From positions 8,857,860-8,921,859 of the forward strand of contig CM061130.1 of NCBI GenBank assembly GCA_030789695.1: 64,000 bases of DNA. Direction: 5' to 3'. Below, in pieces: positions 1 through 12,868 of this stretch (position 1 is the first letter of the stretch; each line of letters begins with the position of its first letter). Under the pieces are notes generated by a model that did not search any database, had not been told where the DNA came from, and worked only from the letters and a program-made list of their open reading frames with translations. The translations under genes were made by a program, and so were the position numbers. The stretch comes from Scilla litardierei (lineage: Eukaryota; Streptophyta; Magnoliopsida; Asparagales; Asparagaceae).

Positions 1-159
1 GAGAGATCGATGGGGGGAAGGAGATGGAGAGTGGAGGGATCGATCTAAGGGGATTTGTGGTCTGTTGAGGGGAGATCGATGCCAGTTGGAGGAAGGAGAA
101 GTCGAAACGGCGAGAGAGAATCGAAATCGGGTGAGGGAGATGAACGGGTGGGAGGTGCT

Positions 160-530
160 GTGTATTTATAGGGTTTAAGTCGAACCGATCGGGTGAGTTT
201 TCTCCCGATCTGTTGACTATTAGGTCGAAAATTTTTGCTGAAAAGAGGCTACAGGCGAACCGATCTGTTGAGAAATCAACCGATCGGTAGGACGCTTCAC
301 AGTTTTTCCCGAGAATTCAGTGCTGCTCACCCGGTCGGTCACCCGACCACGCTTCCTATCAACCGATCGGTTGATCAAATCCCCAAATTTTTCGAGACGT
401 CAGCCCAGGTCATACGGTCTGCCACCCGGTCTCACATTGCTTCACCCGACCAGTTCATTGGAGAACAGATACGGCCATTGTCTGATACGTCTCACCCGAT
501 CAGTTGAATGATCACCCGATCGGGTGAGGG
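160..530 (-). promoter_or_regulatory. Internal promoter-like module of A1 (TATA plus CCGATCGG-word array)
   Basis: A minus-strand TATAAATA lies at 163-170. Upstream of it (higher coordinates, 181-530) are many words of the type CAACCGATCGG and TCACCCGATCGG, often as inverted pairs. The same arrangement occurs at 30050-30430 in the sister element, just upstream of its env-like ORF, and it resembles the TATA region of the LTRs. The promoter role is inferred from layout only. Confidence 0.5.
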
Positions 531-722
531 CTTGTTTTCTGCAAAAATTCACAAATGGCCTAAGTCTCTCGACGGAAGTTCCCGCGGCTGGATTTAATTA
601 TTAAAATAGAAAAAATAAAGTTAGAAATAATCCTAAAAACTAAGATGAAAGTTTAGAGCATGGGTTGCCTCCCATGAAGCGCTTTTGTTTAACTTCGTTT
701 GCTCGACGCCCGTAGATGATCT
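531..722 (-). other. Post-protease segment of A1, remnant of pol 3' end
   Basis: This stretch holds the segment around 656-690 (AGCGCTTCATGGGAGGCAAC on the minus strand). From knowledge of the family, such a segment normally follows the pol stop codon in Athila elements. Here it follows the protease directly, which marks an internal deletion of pol. No coding frame is seen. Confidence 0.5.
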
Positions 723-2133
723 TCATGGTGGACGGGGGCGATGCCCTAAGATTGGCATCGCTTCAGATTCAGAGTTGGTGGCCTTTGGTGTCGTCGGCGG
801 TGACAAGAAGATTTGCTCGACAACTCTCCCTTTGTTGACGGGATCCGGGGGCTTCTCCCTTATATTGGCGTCTACCGCCACTCGTTTCAAGATCCGGATC
901 TCGTCTCCGGTGAGCCCCATGGGCTCCTTTCCTTTTCTCCTTGTCGGAGGAGACTTTTGGAATCCTGGAGGGAGTGTATGTGACGGACCCGCTATCTAAG
1001 CAACTTCTTTCTTCTTCAGGCCGACATGTTCTTCTAAGTCCCCCAAGCTGTCGGGGGATTCCTTGAGAGAATTTCCCAGGCCCTGGCTTCAGCTGTTCTA
1101 TCTTCCTTTATATCCAGCATATTGCAACTTGGATCATCTGGGGGGTTAGGGTGCTTCATTGATAACCCCAAGTCGAACTCGACTTTTTCGTTGCCGACGT
1201 TAAGGGAAAGCTTCCCCTTCTTCACATTTATTAACACGCCGGCAGTGGCCATAAAAGGCCGTCCAAGGATGATGGGGGTATGCGTATCTTCAGGCATGTC
1301 CATAACAATGAAGTCCACTGGCACATGCACCCCACTTACGTTGACAGGTAGGTCATCTATAACCCCTACCGGATATTTGACCGATCGGTCTGCAAGCTGT
1401 AGGGTCATACCAGTGGGCTCCAGGTCACCCATCCCTATCCTCCTATATAACGACAAGGGCATTAAACTGACGCTCGCTCCAAGATCAACGAGCGCGCGAT
1501 GGATCTTTACCTCCCCAATCGCACAAGGGATGGAGAAGCTCCCCTGGTCTTTAAGCTTAGGTGGATTTGCTCGCTGGATGAGTGCACTACACTCCGCCTT
1601 TAGAACGACCTTTTCCTTCCTGGACCCTCTTGTCACCAAATCCTTTAAAAATTTTGCATAGGAGGGAATCGTCTCAATAGCTTCGAGGAAGGGGATTTGA
1701 AGGCTTAAATCCTTGACCATGGCAAAGAATTTTCCATACTTTTCGTCTATCTTTGCTTGGGCCAGACGTTGTGGAAAAGGCACAACGGGGTCGAATACTT
1801 TGAGGCTCCCTTCTTCGTCCTTATTCTTATCTTCTTTAGGGAGTCCCTCTGGAGTCGTAGTCTTTGGTGACGAAACACCGTTGTCATTGGCTTTTTCAAT
1901 TGGTCGCTTTACGGCCAACGATGCTTCCGGTTCCTTGGCAGGCACTCTTGTGGGGATTTGTGTTCCGCTTCTCAAGACGATAGCGGACGCATTCGCATGC
2001 TCGTGCGTGAGTGCCAAAGTCTGGTTCGCTCCCCTTCGGTTCACTTCCGGTTATGTCGACAATAGATTTTGTGACCTTTGAAGGTTTGCCACCTGTAACC
2101 CCAGCTGGGTCACTTGGTCAGTGAGAGCCCTCT
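723..2133 (-). pseudogene. Gag C-terminus and aspartic protease of A1, frameshifted
   Basis: This encodes the retroviral-type aspartic protease that processes the element's polyprotein. The minus-strand frame holds SAIVLRSG near the start, the Athila-typical segment EKYGKFFAMVKDLSLQIPF, and the active-site region ALVDLGASVSLMPLSLY followed by IILGRPFMATAGV, the flap-like second motif. A one-base loss relative to the sister copy near 1040-1060 ends the first frame at 1034. The rest continues in another frame at 920-723. The N-terminal side is cut at 2133 by the element at 2139. It was originally continuous with the gag at 11364-12668. It cannot give a functional polyprotein. Confidence 0.85.
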
Positions 2134-2138
2134 GCCCC
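2134..2138. repeat. Left target-site duplication GCCCC of element L1
   Basis: GCCCC directly precedes the terminal TGTCACG at 2139 and recurs right after the far LTR at 11359-11363. This shows a precise integrase-type insertion into the A1 gag-protease gene. Confidence 0.9.
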
Positions 2139-3868
2139 TGTCACGCCCCGCTTCCCAAAAATATGGAGGCGAAGCGTGAGAAGGTCCGCTCAGACTTGAA
2201 GCTACAAAGCTTTAAGTCCGATAAGCGTCAATCAACTTTTAAAACTGCAGGTCCTTGCAACGCGAACGAAACAAAGATAATAATAACGAAAGAGACAAAA
2301 GAAACATCTCAGAATATCCATAAAATAAGTTTCAACATCACAGAAAAAGCCACCAGGCTAAAAGAAAAGAGACAAAAGGCCCAAACATGGCCAACAGAAG
2401 TACAAAGTACAAAACAACGGTGCTACACACCAACAACTAACAAAAGGCCTAAAACAAAATAAAGCTCAACAAAGACTCAAAGAATTGTCACCGGTGTCCA
2501 CCAAAATCCTCCTGGGCAATCATGGACTCAGACTCAGCGTCAGCAAAACATCACGTACTCAGCAACGGTCTCTGGCTCAGGTCTAACATGTGACACCCAA
2601 AAGAGCAAGGGGCACATGTCAGCAAGTCTACAAGAGACTTGTGCAAGAAAACTGAAAATAGGTAAAAGTAAAGCAACCTAGCAGTTCTAGCATGATGCAA
2701 TGGCATGGCAGTTTAAAGTATGAGTGCAGCAGGTAAAGTAAAGTAAAGTAAAGTACGAGCATGGCATGGCATTCACAAGAAAAGTACAAGACAAGTAAAG
2801 TAAGCACCTCGTGCACAGATTTCACGTCCTACAGCTAGAGTGGCTGATCGGGCCAAGTCCTAAGCTGATTGATCGCTCAACCCTACCCCTCCACGTGTGT
2901 CGAGCCAGGGCCTTACCCCCGAACGGTAATGCTCGCTTCTGGATCACGAGCCAGGAAGTGTCTTTAACAAGTATGGCATAGGGGTGCACCTAGCCCGGGA
3001 CAAGCAAGTACAAGAATGTAGCGTGTGCTACGAATGCAACATTCAATGCATGGATGACAGGACATGGCAAGTAGTAAAGCGTACAGGTAAGGAAAGTAAA
3101 CGTGACAGTTTAGCATGCATGAACAACAAGTTTAAGGGTTGGATCTAGCTTCGTTGTCAAGCTAGATCAATTAGGTGACGGATCTAGTTTCGTTGTCAAA
3201 CTAGATCAAGTAGGCGTCTAGCCAGCTATCATTTCACTGACTAGTCTCTTTTACGCTAGGAACAAGGAAGTGGCCTAAAAACATGGCCCTACACAAGATT
3301 CGGCAAGTTTCACTTGCCTGCAAGTACGACGTCTGAGCACACCATCCAATGAGTCCAAAAATCACAATTATCCTACGTGCACAAGTCCACCGGCCTAAAG
3401 TCCATATTATTAATCTTGATTAGTGAATTTAAAACATTTAAAATACTTTAAAAATACTGATTTTAGTCTTGATTAGCATGCAATGGGTTTGGGGGTCCTA
3501 GGGGTGCAAAGCGTTACCTCAACACGACGCGAAAGCTACACCGGCGTCGGGTAGCGACGCCGGGGGTTGGAATAATAGATCGCGCTCCAAGTCCAGATTC
3601 CAATATATATTCCTCGCTGGAAAATTCAGAGCATCGACCGGGGCAACGGTTCCAGATTCCAAAGCTAGCACGTGCGACGACGGGCTACGACGTGTCGCAA
3701 CATCGTGCACGGCGAATCGTCGGAGAGAAAACACCTAGGTGGGGCCCACAGTAGTCCTAGGGGCCTTTGGGGGACCCACAATACCTCTGGAGAACTTGGG
3801 GGGCCCACGGAGGCAAGTGGTGCGACGGATGCGGGGTTGTGACGTTTGGCCATCGGTCGTACCCTAGC

Positions 3869-3893
3869 CTGACCGAGAGAGTCTCTCGGTCAG
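3869..3893. repeat. Perfect inverted repeat in L1 LTR
   Basis: CTGACCGAGAGA (3869-3880) and its exact reverse complement (3882-3893) are separated by one base. The same hairpin occurs in the other LTR near 10291-10315. Related CGGTCTGACCGAG / CTCGGTCGGAC words recur up to 4170. Confidence 0.8.
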
Positions 3894-4267
3894 ACACAGC
3901 GCACGGCGCTGTGCAGCGCTGCGGAGCGGTGCAGCAGCGGGTGCGGGGAACTCCATCGGTCGGAGCGGTCGGTCGTCTCGGTCGGGCGCTTGGGCGGGCG
4001 TTGCAACGTCGCAATGTTGCAACGCGGGGCGATGCGGGCGAGAGCATCGGTTAGACACAGCGGGCGGGTCGGTCGGGCGCTCGGCTGCAGCGGAGCGGGG
4101 GAACGGGCGTGAGCGGGGGCGGCCATCGGTCTGACCGAGAGGATTCCTCGGTCGGACACAGCGGGCGGGGCGATGGCCGTGCAAGCGAGCGAAGCGGATG
4201 AGCGGGCGGGGGCTTCGGTCGGTGCGGGGGAACGGGGCCGTTTTCTTCGGTCGGTGCGGTGGCTGAA

Positions 4268-4320
4268 CGTCGCAACGTTGCGACGAATCGTCGCAACGTT
4301 GCGACGAATCGTCGCAACGT
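4268..4320. repeat. 21-bp palindromic tandem repeat, expanded in one LTR
   Basis: The unit GTCGCAACGTTGCGACGAATC is repeated twice plus a partial third copy. The equivalent site in the other LTR (about 10690) has only the partial copy. The core GTCGCAACGTTGCGAC is a perfect palindrome. Confidence 0.85.
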
Positions 4321-4978
4321 CAATTTTGGGTTTTGGAAGAGGCTAGGGTTAATTTCTTGCGAAAATAGGTCTTCCTAGAGGTTGTTTATATAGTGTAGAT
4401 GGGTTGACTAGGTCTAGGGCTAATCCTAATGAGATTAGGAGTTTAAAATAATTTAAAATTTGAAATTCAACTTCTCCAACTCATCCAAGGATTTGACCTG
4501 GTCCAAATGAGCTGGAAATTGGCTCAAAAATTCTTTAAAACGTTTTAAACCTAAATAAATTTTCTTTGGCCGAATTTAATATAAAAATTAATTATTAAAA
4601 ATAATATAAAACTTGTTAAAAATATATAAGTGGTCAAATAAACTCCAAAAATTATAAAATAAATATCGGGGTGATCGTGGTGACGAAAGTGAGCTAACTA
4701 AGAAGACGGTTCTCGATTTCGACGTCGGACGACGAAACTAAAAATAGAAACGTCTCCCGTCAAAAGTGAAAATCGTCACGTCTCATCGAGTAAGTTTAAA
4801 TTGTGGAAAACGACTCGAGAAGTGTCGTTCCAAGATAGTGCCACTATTTAATACTCTCAGAGACGTTGACAACGGCATAACACACGAAAGTGTTCACCAA
4901 CGAACAAAGTCTAAAACAAACACGTGCACGGCCAAAAGCACGTGCACGAAAAACGTACAACGAAAAGTGGTCGTTACA

Positions 4979-7900
4979 TCCCCCCCACCTTAGAATAAAG
5001 TCCGTCCTCGGACTTTCTAATATAGCTAGTCGCTCTAGTAACTACCCCAATCAGGTCATATAATAATTCAACCAGGTATAGTCATTACAAGTGCTTATAT
5101 ATGCACTAGGTAGTCAAACATTAACACTACCAACACGTATATATATATACATTCACGTACGTTATACATTAATACCTATTATAGTCCGTCAACTTCATAC
5201 ATGTATTTCAATCAGGTATATAAGCATACATCCCTTATATAACTGCTACTCACAAAACAATAGTTCAGATACTTATATGGGTATGATCTCATACTAGCAA
5301 ATACAATCATTGCTCTATCTATACATAGCTACCTATGCACAAACATCAAGGGTATACTACACTCTACTATTCATCCAATGCCAAACATCTCAACACATAT
5401 AGTCACACCATACCATTATTAAATCAAGTTCACTATATCTAATATACATTCACCACTACTATAATTTCACAATATATAGTCATTCGAATACATGCAAATA
5501 GTTCACCATATATTCACATCACGTACGGTCCTATAACTGTATTTACGACACACCACATATATCATAGTCATCAATACCTATAACTAAGCACATACTTACC
5601 CGTGCATGGTGCACACCCATACACGCTAACATTTCATTTACATACACCAATCATACCATTATATTACCAGCACATCTATGCACCTAGTTTAGCTAGCACA
5701 CAAGCAAGTCCTTAGTAAATAACTATACCACAAGACCAACACCTATAACTATATATTGGTGTAGTGACCCACAGTCATGTGCGTAACTCAACCAGGCACA
5801 AACGCTCCTATCACTATACATACATCAAACGTTTTATATTCAACTACAAACATACATTCAATATACTTAGAGTATACCCACTCAAGCTTGAGTGAGACTC
5901 AGTACACACATCAGGATATTCTATATACGTAACACGGCATTCATACCTATACCAATACCATTCCAATATTTATACGTCTACCAATACAACCATATACATT
6001 CCATAAATCAATCACACTTAATATTTAGTCAGGCAATACTCACGTAGTTCAATCATTCTATATACCATAATAATAATACAGACATTAGCACACGTATATT
6101 TATAATACACTCCTTCATACATGCATACGTATACATCGTATAGTCACACACGTGTAACATATATATTTATATATTCACTCCATAGCCTACTACCTATAAT
6201 TAGTATACTAACACATCCACACATACCTAATTAGGATGTGCAATAGTCGTGTATACCTCACGGTATGCACGCATGCAACATCCATAAGAGCAAGCAATAC
6301 CAATCAAAATTATAATCCTACTACCATATGTTTATCACATATATACTCAGGCAACAAAACATAACTACCTTCATATAAGCACATTTCATATCTACGTACG
6401 AGCACATACTCACACGTACTAACATATGGGTCACTCAATAGGTCTACTTACTTAACTATACGTACGCTTATTATTATTACACCTAGCATACACATAGCTT
6501 AACCAATCATTTTATTTCAACCATCACAAGTATCTCTAACTACGTACACAACTTAGATATTTCAACGCTAACTCTCATATACCCAGGCATCCCTATTATT
6601 GTATATCTAACCACTCACAAGTCTATACATTCTAACACACAAACAACTTCATAATATTACGAATAACTCCGAGTACATATATATATATATCACACAATAG
6701 GCAAGCATCAATATACTATGGGGGTATACCCATTCAAGCCCACGTACCCAAGTTAGGTACGTGCACAACGGCACCTCACAAGGGTCCAAGGGTCTACTAA
6801 CAACTAAGGGTTGACACAGACATTGACGGACCCTAAGGCCTAAGCAATGAAGAGATGGTCGAGGTCGAGATGAGAGAAGGATCGATAAGCGCGAGTTCAG
6901 ATAGGACGAATACAAGGAGACGGCTTGGTTAGGGAAAACATTGGCTCAATGGTGATGTTTAGGTTGAGGGAAAAGGAGATGCAGTGATGCTTGAATAGGA
7001 TAAAGAAAATAGGCTAAATAGCATAAGCTAAAATACGTGGAGTTTGAAAACTGGCGTACTTCAAAAGTTGAAATCCCAGTCTGAAAAGAAATATTGGAGG
7101 TCGATAAAACGAGTTGTTCAAAATAAATTTGAGTCGAACATTCATAATAAAAGAAAATGGTCTATTGGTTTTAAAAATTTTAAAAGGAAGTAAAATCATT
7201 TACACGAATATGAAGGACGTAGTTTAGAAAGTTCTTATACGTCAGTAACTTAATATAATGTTGTCAAGATTTTTGAAAGTCAAAGAATGAAATCAAGTAA
7301 CGGAAGAATTTAAACTCGTGTTAAATGTTTTCAAAACTTTTAGGCTATGGAAAATTTAAAATAATCAATTTCTGAAACTTCTTTTAGAGAACCAGTGTTT
7401 GCCAAAAAAAAGGGTAAAACTGATTTACACAAGGTTCTTAATATACGAGCACAACAAGTCTGGCACGGTTATAAAAATAGTTGAAATTCAATTTGGTTTA
7501 GAAATTTTTCTAAAAGCGTGTATGGTGAGCGGAAAGAAAATAGTAGTAACTTAGCATAAGAATTATCAGGATCGAATAGAAAATCTTTAAAATCAAATCA
7601 GGGAGGGTCTAAAGCAGGAAGAGGTTATGAAAATAGTAATTTTGCAAAAATCTGAAATAGTGAGAACGACGAGCAAAAACCAACTTGCTGAAATCTGAAA
7701 TTCCATGTGACTTGAAAAGTATATTAAAAGTAAACACGATGTATTATTCAAATGGCATAAATAAGAGGGAAAATTATAAATCGAACTGAGCAAAATAAAG
7801 GTACGGTTCAGAATAAAATTAATATATGAAGGAACGACACATTTGCACAATTACGAAAAACATAGGCTGGGAAAATACTATAAACTAGTATTCAGAAATT

Positions 7901-8560
7901 CAGACAACGTTTTAAAAATTTAAATCAACGAAGGGGGATGAAGTATAAGTATTTTAAAATTTTGAACAAAATTAAACTTAGGGAAAAAGGAAATCGAAAA
8001 AATACTTTCAGAAGATTCAGGTTTGTAATGGGGAGGGTCGACAATTGACGACGATCGTCATGAGGCGATCTCGTGAATCGAGGCAAGGGAATTGGTCCGA
8101 TGATCCAAACATACATACGCCTAGGATATGAATCAGAATAGGCTACGGGGAAACTCCTATGGTCGACCAACTAAAGATTAGGAACTAGGCGCTAAGACTT
8201 CTAAAGGTTAGACGGTAAAGAAATGCGTTCAGCTTGGTCCGAAATCGATGAACCCAAAAGCGAACATCTAAAGGAGATTCTAGGAGTCTAATATGGTCAG
8301 GGGTAAACAAGGACCACTAGGGTAACTCCTACGACGATTGAATAAATTGCTAGAAGGGGGTCTAACTACAATCAGGGCCTCTAACTAGCAAGGACAGACG
8401 TCTAACTAAGCCTTCTTATCACCTAGTGTCCTAAGAAAACAACTAGACTCAGGGCTTATGACTCAGATGTTGCAATTTATTTAATGGACATTCCGTTATT
8501 ATCGTTGTTCCGTTAATTCGCAATTGCAAGATCGGACCTGCATGGGCCACCAACAAAACC
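4979..8560 (-). other. Internal domain of L1, non-coding
   Basis: Reading on the minus strand from 8560, the domain starts with GGTTTTGTTGGTGGCCCATG, which has a close counterpart after the other LARD-like 5' LTR at 42837. The part 8180-8480 resembles 42950-43140. The part 7000-8000 is AT-rich and 5000-6650 is a low-complexity run of ACATATAC-like words. It ends in the purine tract at 4979-4992. I see no gene in it. Confidence 0.7.
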
Positions 8561-11358
8561 TGTCACGCCCCGCTTCCCAAAAATATGGAGGCGAAGCGTG
8601 AGAAGGTCCGCTCAGACTTGAAGCTACAAAGCTTTAAGTCCGATAAGCGTCAATCAACTTTTAAAACTGTAGGTCCTTGCAACGCGAACGAAACAAAGAT
8701 AATAATAACGAAAGAGACAAAAGAAACATCTCAGAATATCCATAAAATAAGTTTCAACATCACAGAAAAAGCCACCAGGCTAAAAGAAAAGAGACAAAAG
8801 GCCCAAACATGGCCAACAGAAGTACAAAGTACAAAACAACGGTGCTACGCACCAACAACTAACAAAAGGCCTAAAACAAAATAAAGCTCAACAAAGACTC
8901 AAAGAATTGTCACCGGTGTCCACCAAAATCCTCCTGGGCAATCATGGACTCAGACTCAGCGTCAGCAAAACATCACGTACTCAGCAACGGTCTCTGGCTC
9001 AGGTCTAACATGTGACACCCAAAAGAGCAAGGGGCACATGTCAGCAAGTCTACAAGAGACTTGTGCAAGGAAACTGAAAATAGGTAAAAGTAAAGCAACC
9101 TAGCAGTTCTAGCATGATGCAATGGCATGGCAGTTTAAAGTATGAGTGCAGCAGGTAAAGTAAAGTAAAGTAAAGTACGAGCATGGCATGGCATTCACAA
9201 GACAAGTACAAGACAAGTAAAGTAAGCACCTCGTGCACAGAGTTCACGTCCTACAGCTAGAGTGGCTGATCGGGCCAACTCCTAAGCTGATTGATCGCTC
9301 AACCCTACCCCTCCACGTGTGTCGAGCCAGGGCCTTACCCCCGAACGGTAATGCTCGCTTCTGGATCACGAGCCAGGAAGTGTCTTTAACAAGTATGGCA
9401 TAGGGGTGCACCTAGCCCGGGACAAGCAAGTACAAGAATGTAGCGTGTGCTACGAATGCAACATTCAATGCATGGATGACAGGACATGGCAAGTAGTAAA
9501 GCGTACAGGTAAGGAAAGTAAACGTGACAGTTTAGCATGCATGAACAACAAGTTTAAGGGTTGGATCTAGCTTCGTTGTCAAGCTAGATCAATTAGGTGA
9601 CGGATCTAGTTTCGTTGTCAAACTAGATCAAGTAGGCGTCTAGCCAGCTATCATTTCACTGACTAGTCTCTTTTACGCTAGGAACAAGGAAGTGGCCTAA
9701 AAACATGGCCCTACACAAGATTCGGCAAGTTTCACTTGCCTGCAAGTACGACGTCTGAGCACACCGTCCAATGAGTCCAAAAATCACAATTATCCTACGT
9801 GCACAAGTCCACCGGCCTAAAGTCCATATTATTAATCTTGATTAGTGAATTTAAAACATTTAAAATACTTTAAAAATACTGATTTTAGTCTTGATTAGCA
9901 TGCAATGGGTTTGGGGGTCCTAGGGGTGCAAAGCGTTACCTCAACACGACGCGAAAGCTACACCGGCGTCGGGTAGCGACGCCGGGGGTTGGAATAATAG
10001 ATCGCGCTCCAAGTCCAGATTCCAATATATATTCCTCGCTGGAAAATTCAGAGCATCGACCGGGGCAACGGTTCCCGATTCCAAAGCTAGCACGTGCGAC
10101 GACGGGCTACGACGTGTCGCAACATCGTGCACGGCGAATCGTCGGAGAGAAAACACCTAGGTGGGGCCCACAGTAGTCCTAGGGGCCTTTGGGGGACCCA
10201 CAATACCTCTGGAGAACTTGGGGGGCCCACGGAGGCAAGTGGTACGACGGATGCGGGGTTGCGACGTTTGGCCATCGGTCGTACCCTAGCCTGACCGAGA
10301 GAGTCTCTCGGTCAGACACAGCGCACGGCGCTGTGCAGCGCTGCGGAGCGGTGCAGCAGCGGGTGCGGGGAACTCCATCGGTCGGAGCGGTCGGTCGTCT
10401 CGGTCGGGCGCTTGGGCGGGTGTTGCAACGTCGCAATGTTGCAACGCGGGGCGATGCGGGTGAGAGCATCGGTCAGAGACAACGGGCGGGTCGGTCGGGC
10501 GCTCGGCTGCAGCGGAGCGGGGGAACGGGCGTGAGCGGGGGCGGCCATCGGTCTGACCGAGAGGATTCCTCGGTCGGACACAGTGGGCGGGGCGATGGCC
10601 GTGCAAGCGAGCAAAGCGGATGAGCGGGCGGGGGCTTCGGTCGGTGCGGGGGAACGGGGCCGTTTTCTTCGGTCGGTGCGGTGGCTGAACGTCGCAACGT
10701 CAATTTTGGGTTTTGGAAGAGTCTAGGGTTAATTTCTTGCGAAAATAGGTCTTCTTAGAGGTTGTTTATATAGTGTAGATGGGTTGACTAGGTCTAGGGC
10801 TAATCCTAATGAGATTAGGAGTTTAAAATAATTTAAAATTTGAAATTCAACTTCTCCAACTCATCCAAGGATTTGACCTGGTCCAAATGAGCTGGAAATT
10901 GGCTCAAAAATTCTTTAAAACGTTTTAAACCCAAATAAATTTTCTTTGGCCGAATTTAATATAAAAATTAATTATTAAAAATAATATAAAACTTGTTAAA
11001 AATATAAAAGTGGTCAAATAAACTCCAAAAATTATAAAATAAATATCGGGGTGATCGTGGTGACGAAAGTGAGCTAACTAAGAAGACGGTTCTCGATTTC
11101 GACGTCGGACGACGAAACTAAAAATAGAAACGTCTCCCGTCAAAAGTGAAAATCGTCACGTCTCATCGAGTAAGTTTAAATTGTGGAAAACGACTCGAGA
11201 AGTGTCGTTCCAAGATAGTGCCACTATTTAATACTCTCAGAGACGTTCACAACGGCATAACACACGAAAGTGTTCACCAACGAACAAAGTCTAAAACAAA
11301 CACGTGCACGGCCAAAAGCACGTGCACGAAAAACGTACAACGAAAAGTGGTCGTTACA
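8561..11358 (-). repeat. 5' LTR of L1 (right copy)
   Basis: It starts TGTCACGCCCCG and ends TTACA, followed by the GCCCC duplication. Differences from the left LTR are scattered single bases plus the 42-bp tandem-repeat difference, which suggests a moderately recent insertion. Confidence 0.9.
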
Positions 11359-11363
11359 GCCCC

Positions 11364-12668
11364 ATTTCCAGCTTCAAATTTATCTTCTCCTGGTTTGAGA
11401 TGTACTGAGTCAAGAGGGACTCAACCGGGGAGATAGCACGTTGCTGGCTGTACGGCTGCTGCTGCTGCTGCATGGGCTGCTGGTTCCTTGGGGGGGTACT
11501 GTTGGTATGATTATGGGGGCTGCTGCTGCTGAAACTGCTGCTGTTGTTGCCTAGGCGGCTGATATACTTGCAGTTGCGGTTGCTGATAAGGCGCCCGGTA
11601 GCTAAGATTGGGGTGATTCCGGTTATTTGGAGAGTAGGCCGGATTGGAGCTAGTCCATGGTGGATACTGCGCATTTCCCGTAGGATTGTAGAATAGTGCG
11701 CTCGCTTGGTCCAACGGTGGTGAGATGTCACCACCCTCGAAGTCCCCCATGACTTCTGCTTCCACCGCCGTAATTTGTTGTGTACCGACACCACCGGCTC
11801 CTACCATCAGTGCTGAGATCTGGGTCGACAGCAGGTCAAACTTTCTGGATTATTTGTCGATGTCCTCGACCCTGTGGATACTCCCAGATCTAGGTGTGGC
11901 TCTCTCGTCACACCACCGATCATTGTTCGATGCCATGTTTTCAAGAATTTGTCCGGCATCTTCTTTACTCCTAGACATAAAGGACCCTCCAGCCGCCGTG
12001 TCCATCAAAGATTTCAAATCATCCCTCAGTCCGTTATAGAACAGATTAATTATTTGTCACTTTGGAAGCTCGTGATGAGGGCATCTCCGCTGCATTTCTT
12101 TATATCTCGTCCAAGCTTCATGCAGGGACTCGTGGCTGGCCTGTGAGAAGGAGGAGATCTCACTCCTCAGCTTCATGGTCTTTCCCGGAGGAAAGAACTT
12201 CGTCAAGAACACATTCAAAAGCTTCTCCCAAGTGTTGAAAGTGTTCGGGTCGTTTCCCCTTAGCCACTACTTGGCCTTATCCCACAGAGAGAAGGGGAAT
12301 AACTTCAGACGGATTGCTTCAGCTGTGACACCATTTATCCAGAAGGTGTCACATTTCTCGAGGAATGAGTCCAGATGTTCGATGGGGCTTTCCATGGGTG
12401 CCCCAGAGAATTGATCCTACTGGATCCACGTCATTAAGGACGGCTTAAGCTCGAAGCTCTGTGCCGTAATAGCAGGAGATCGGATGGTGGAGGTGGACTC
12501 GATGGATGGCATCGAGTACTCCAGCAGGGACTTATGCGGTGGGGTATTCTCCCCCATGGCTTCAGATTCTTCTCTTCTTCTCTTCTCTGCGGCCAGATGC
12601 CTTAGGGTGGTGTTTATCTCAGGATCAACAGGAATCAAGTCGTCAAGACTCCTTGTGTTCCTGCGCAT
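11364..12668 (-). pseudogene. gag of A1, several stops
   Basis: This encodes the capsid/nucleocapsid precursor of the Athila-type element. The minus-strand start is MRRNTRSLDDLIPVDPEIN at 12668. The retrotransposon gag domain follows (about 12300-12040; NGV..EAIRLKLFPFSL, WEKLLN..LTKFFPPGKT, HEAWTRYKEMQRRCP, INLFYNGLRD). After it come a linker with ALFYNPTGNA and a Gln/Pro-rich stretch (CTG repeats at 11456-11530). An in-frame TAG follows WIQ at 12417, a TGA replaces a Trp codon after ELPK, and frames change further on. The start is chosen because it is shared with the sister element (33330). It was split from its protease part by L1. Confidence 0.85.
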
Positions 12669-12843
12669 TAAAAGCAACAAACACTTGTGAAGCAAAAGTG
12701 GGAAAGAAACAGATAAAAATAGAAAATACAAATAAGAATAAGAAAATAAAAATGAAAAAGAAGAATGCGAAAATTATCGCGAGATAGAGATATGAGCTAG
12801 ACTCAAGGGTTCAAAAGATCCTAAAATAAACAAGCACGTTGCC

Positions 12844-12861
12844 TCCCTGGCAACGGCGCCA
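12844..12861 (-). promoter_or_regulatory. Primer binding site of A1 (tRNA-Asp type)
   Basis: TCCCTGGCAACGGCGCCA equals the 3' end of plant tRNA-Asp(GTC) with one mismatch. It sits 7 bp from the LTR, so on the minus strand it would prime first-strand synthesis. Confidence 0.8.
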
Positions 12862-12868
12862 TAAAGCT

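Larger units (their letters stand above)
2139..4978 (-). repeat. 3' LTR of L1 (left copy)
   Basis: It runs from TGTCACGCCCCG to GGTCGTTACA and is almost identical by eye to 8561-11358. The whole 42-bp length difference is two extra copies of a 21-bp palindromic unit at 4268-4320. A minus-strand TATATAA lies near 4386-4395. The block 3500-4330 is GC-rich. The small open frames inside (for example 2165-2462) occur in both LTRs and have no family resemblance. Confidence 0.9.
2139..11358 (-). mobile_element. LARD-like non-autonomous LTR retrotransposon L1
   Basis: This is a complete LTR element of 9.2 kb with long LTRs (2840 and 2798 bp), TG/CA ends and a 5-bp target duplication. Its orientation is minus. 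On that strand the left LTR is preceded by a purine tract (AGGTGGGGGGGA, 4979-4990), itself preceded by a CCGAGGACGGACTTT-like segment typical of Ty3/gypsy chromovirus (Del/Tekay) 3' ends. The 3.6-kb internal region has no gag, protease, reverse transcriptase or integrase. It matches the LARD concept: large LTRs around a non-coding domain moved in trans. Its LTR ends and the internal segment after the 5' LTR resemble those of the element at 39459-56078. Confidence 0.85.

Noticed and set aside
2165..2462. Lys-rich open frame repeated at 8585-8884
   Set aside because: It is antisense to L1, lies in both LTRs simply because LTRs are duplicated, and has no recognisable motif.
12844..12861. tRNA-Asp-like sequence as a tRNA gene
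   Set aside because: Only the 18-base 3' end is present, at an LTR border, three times in the window; these are primer sites.
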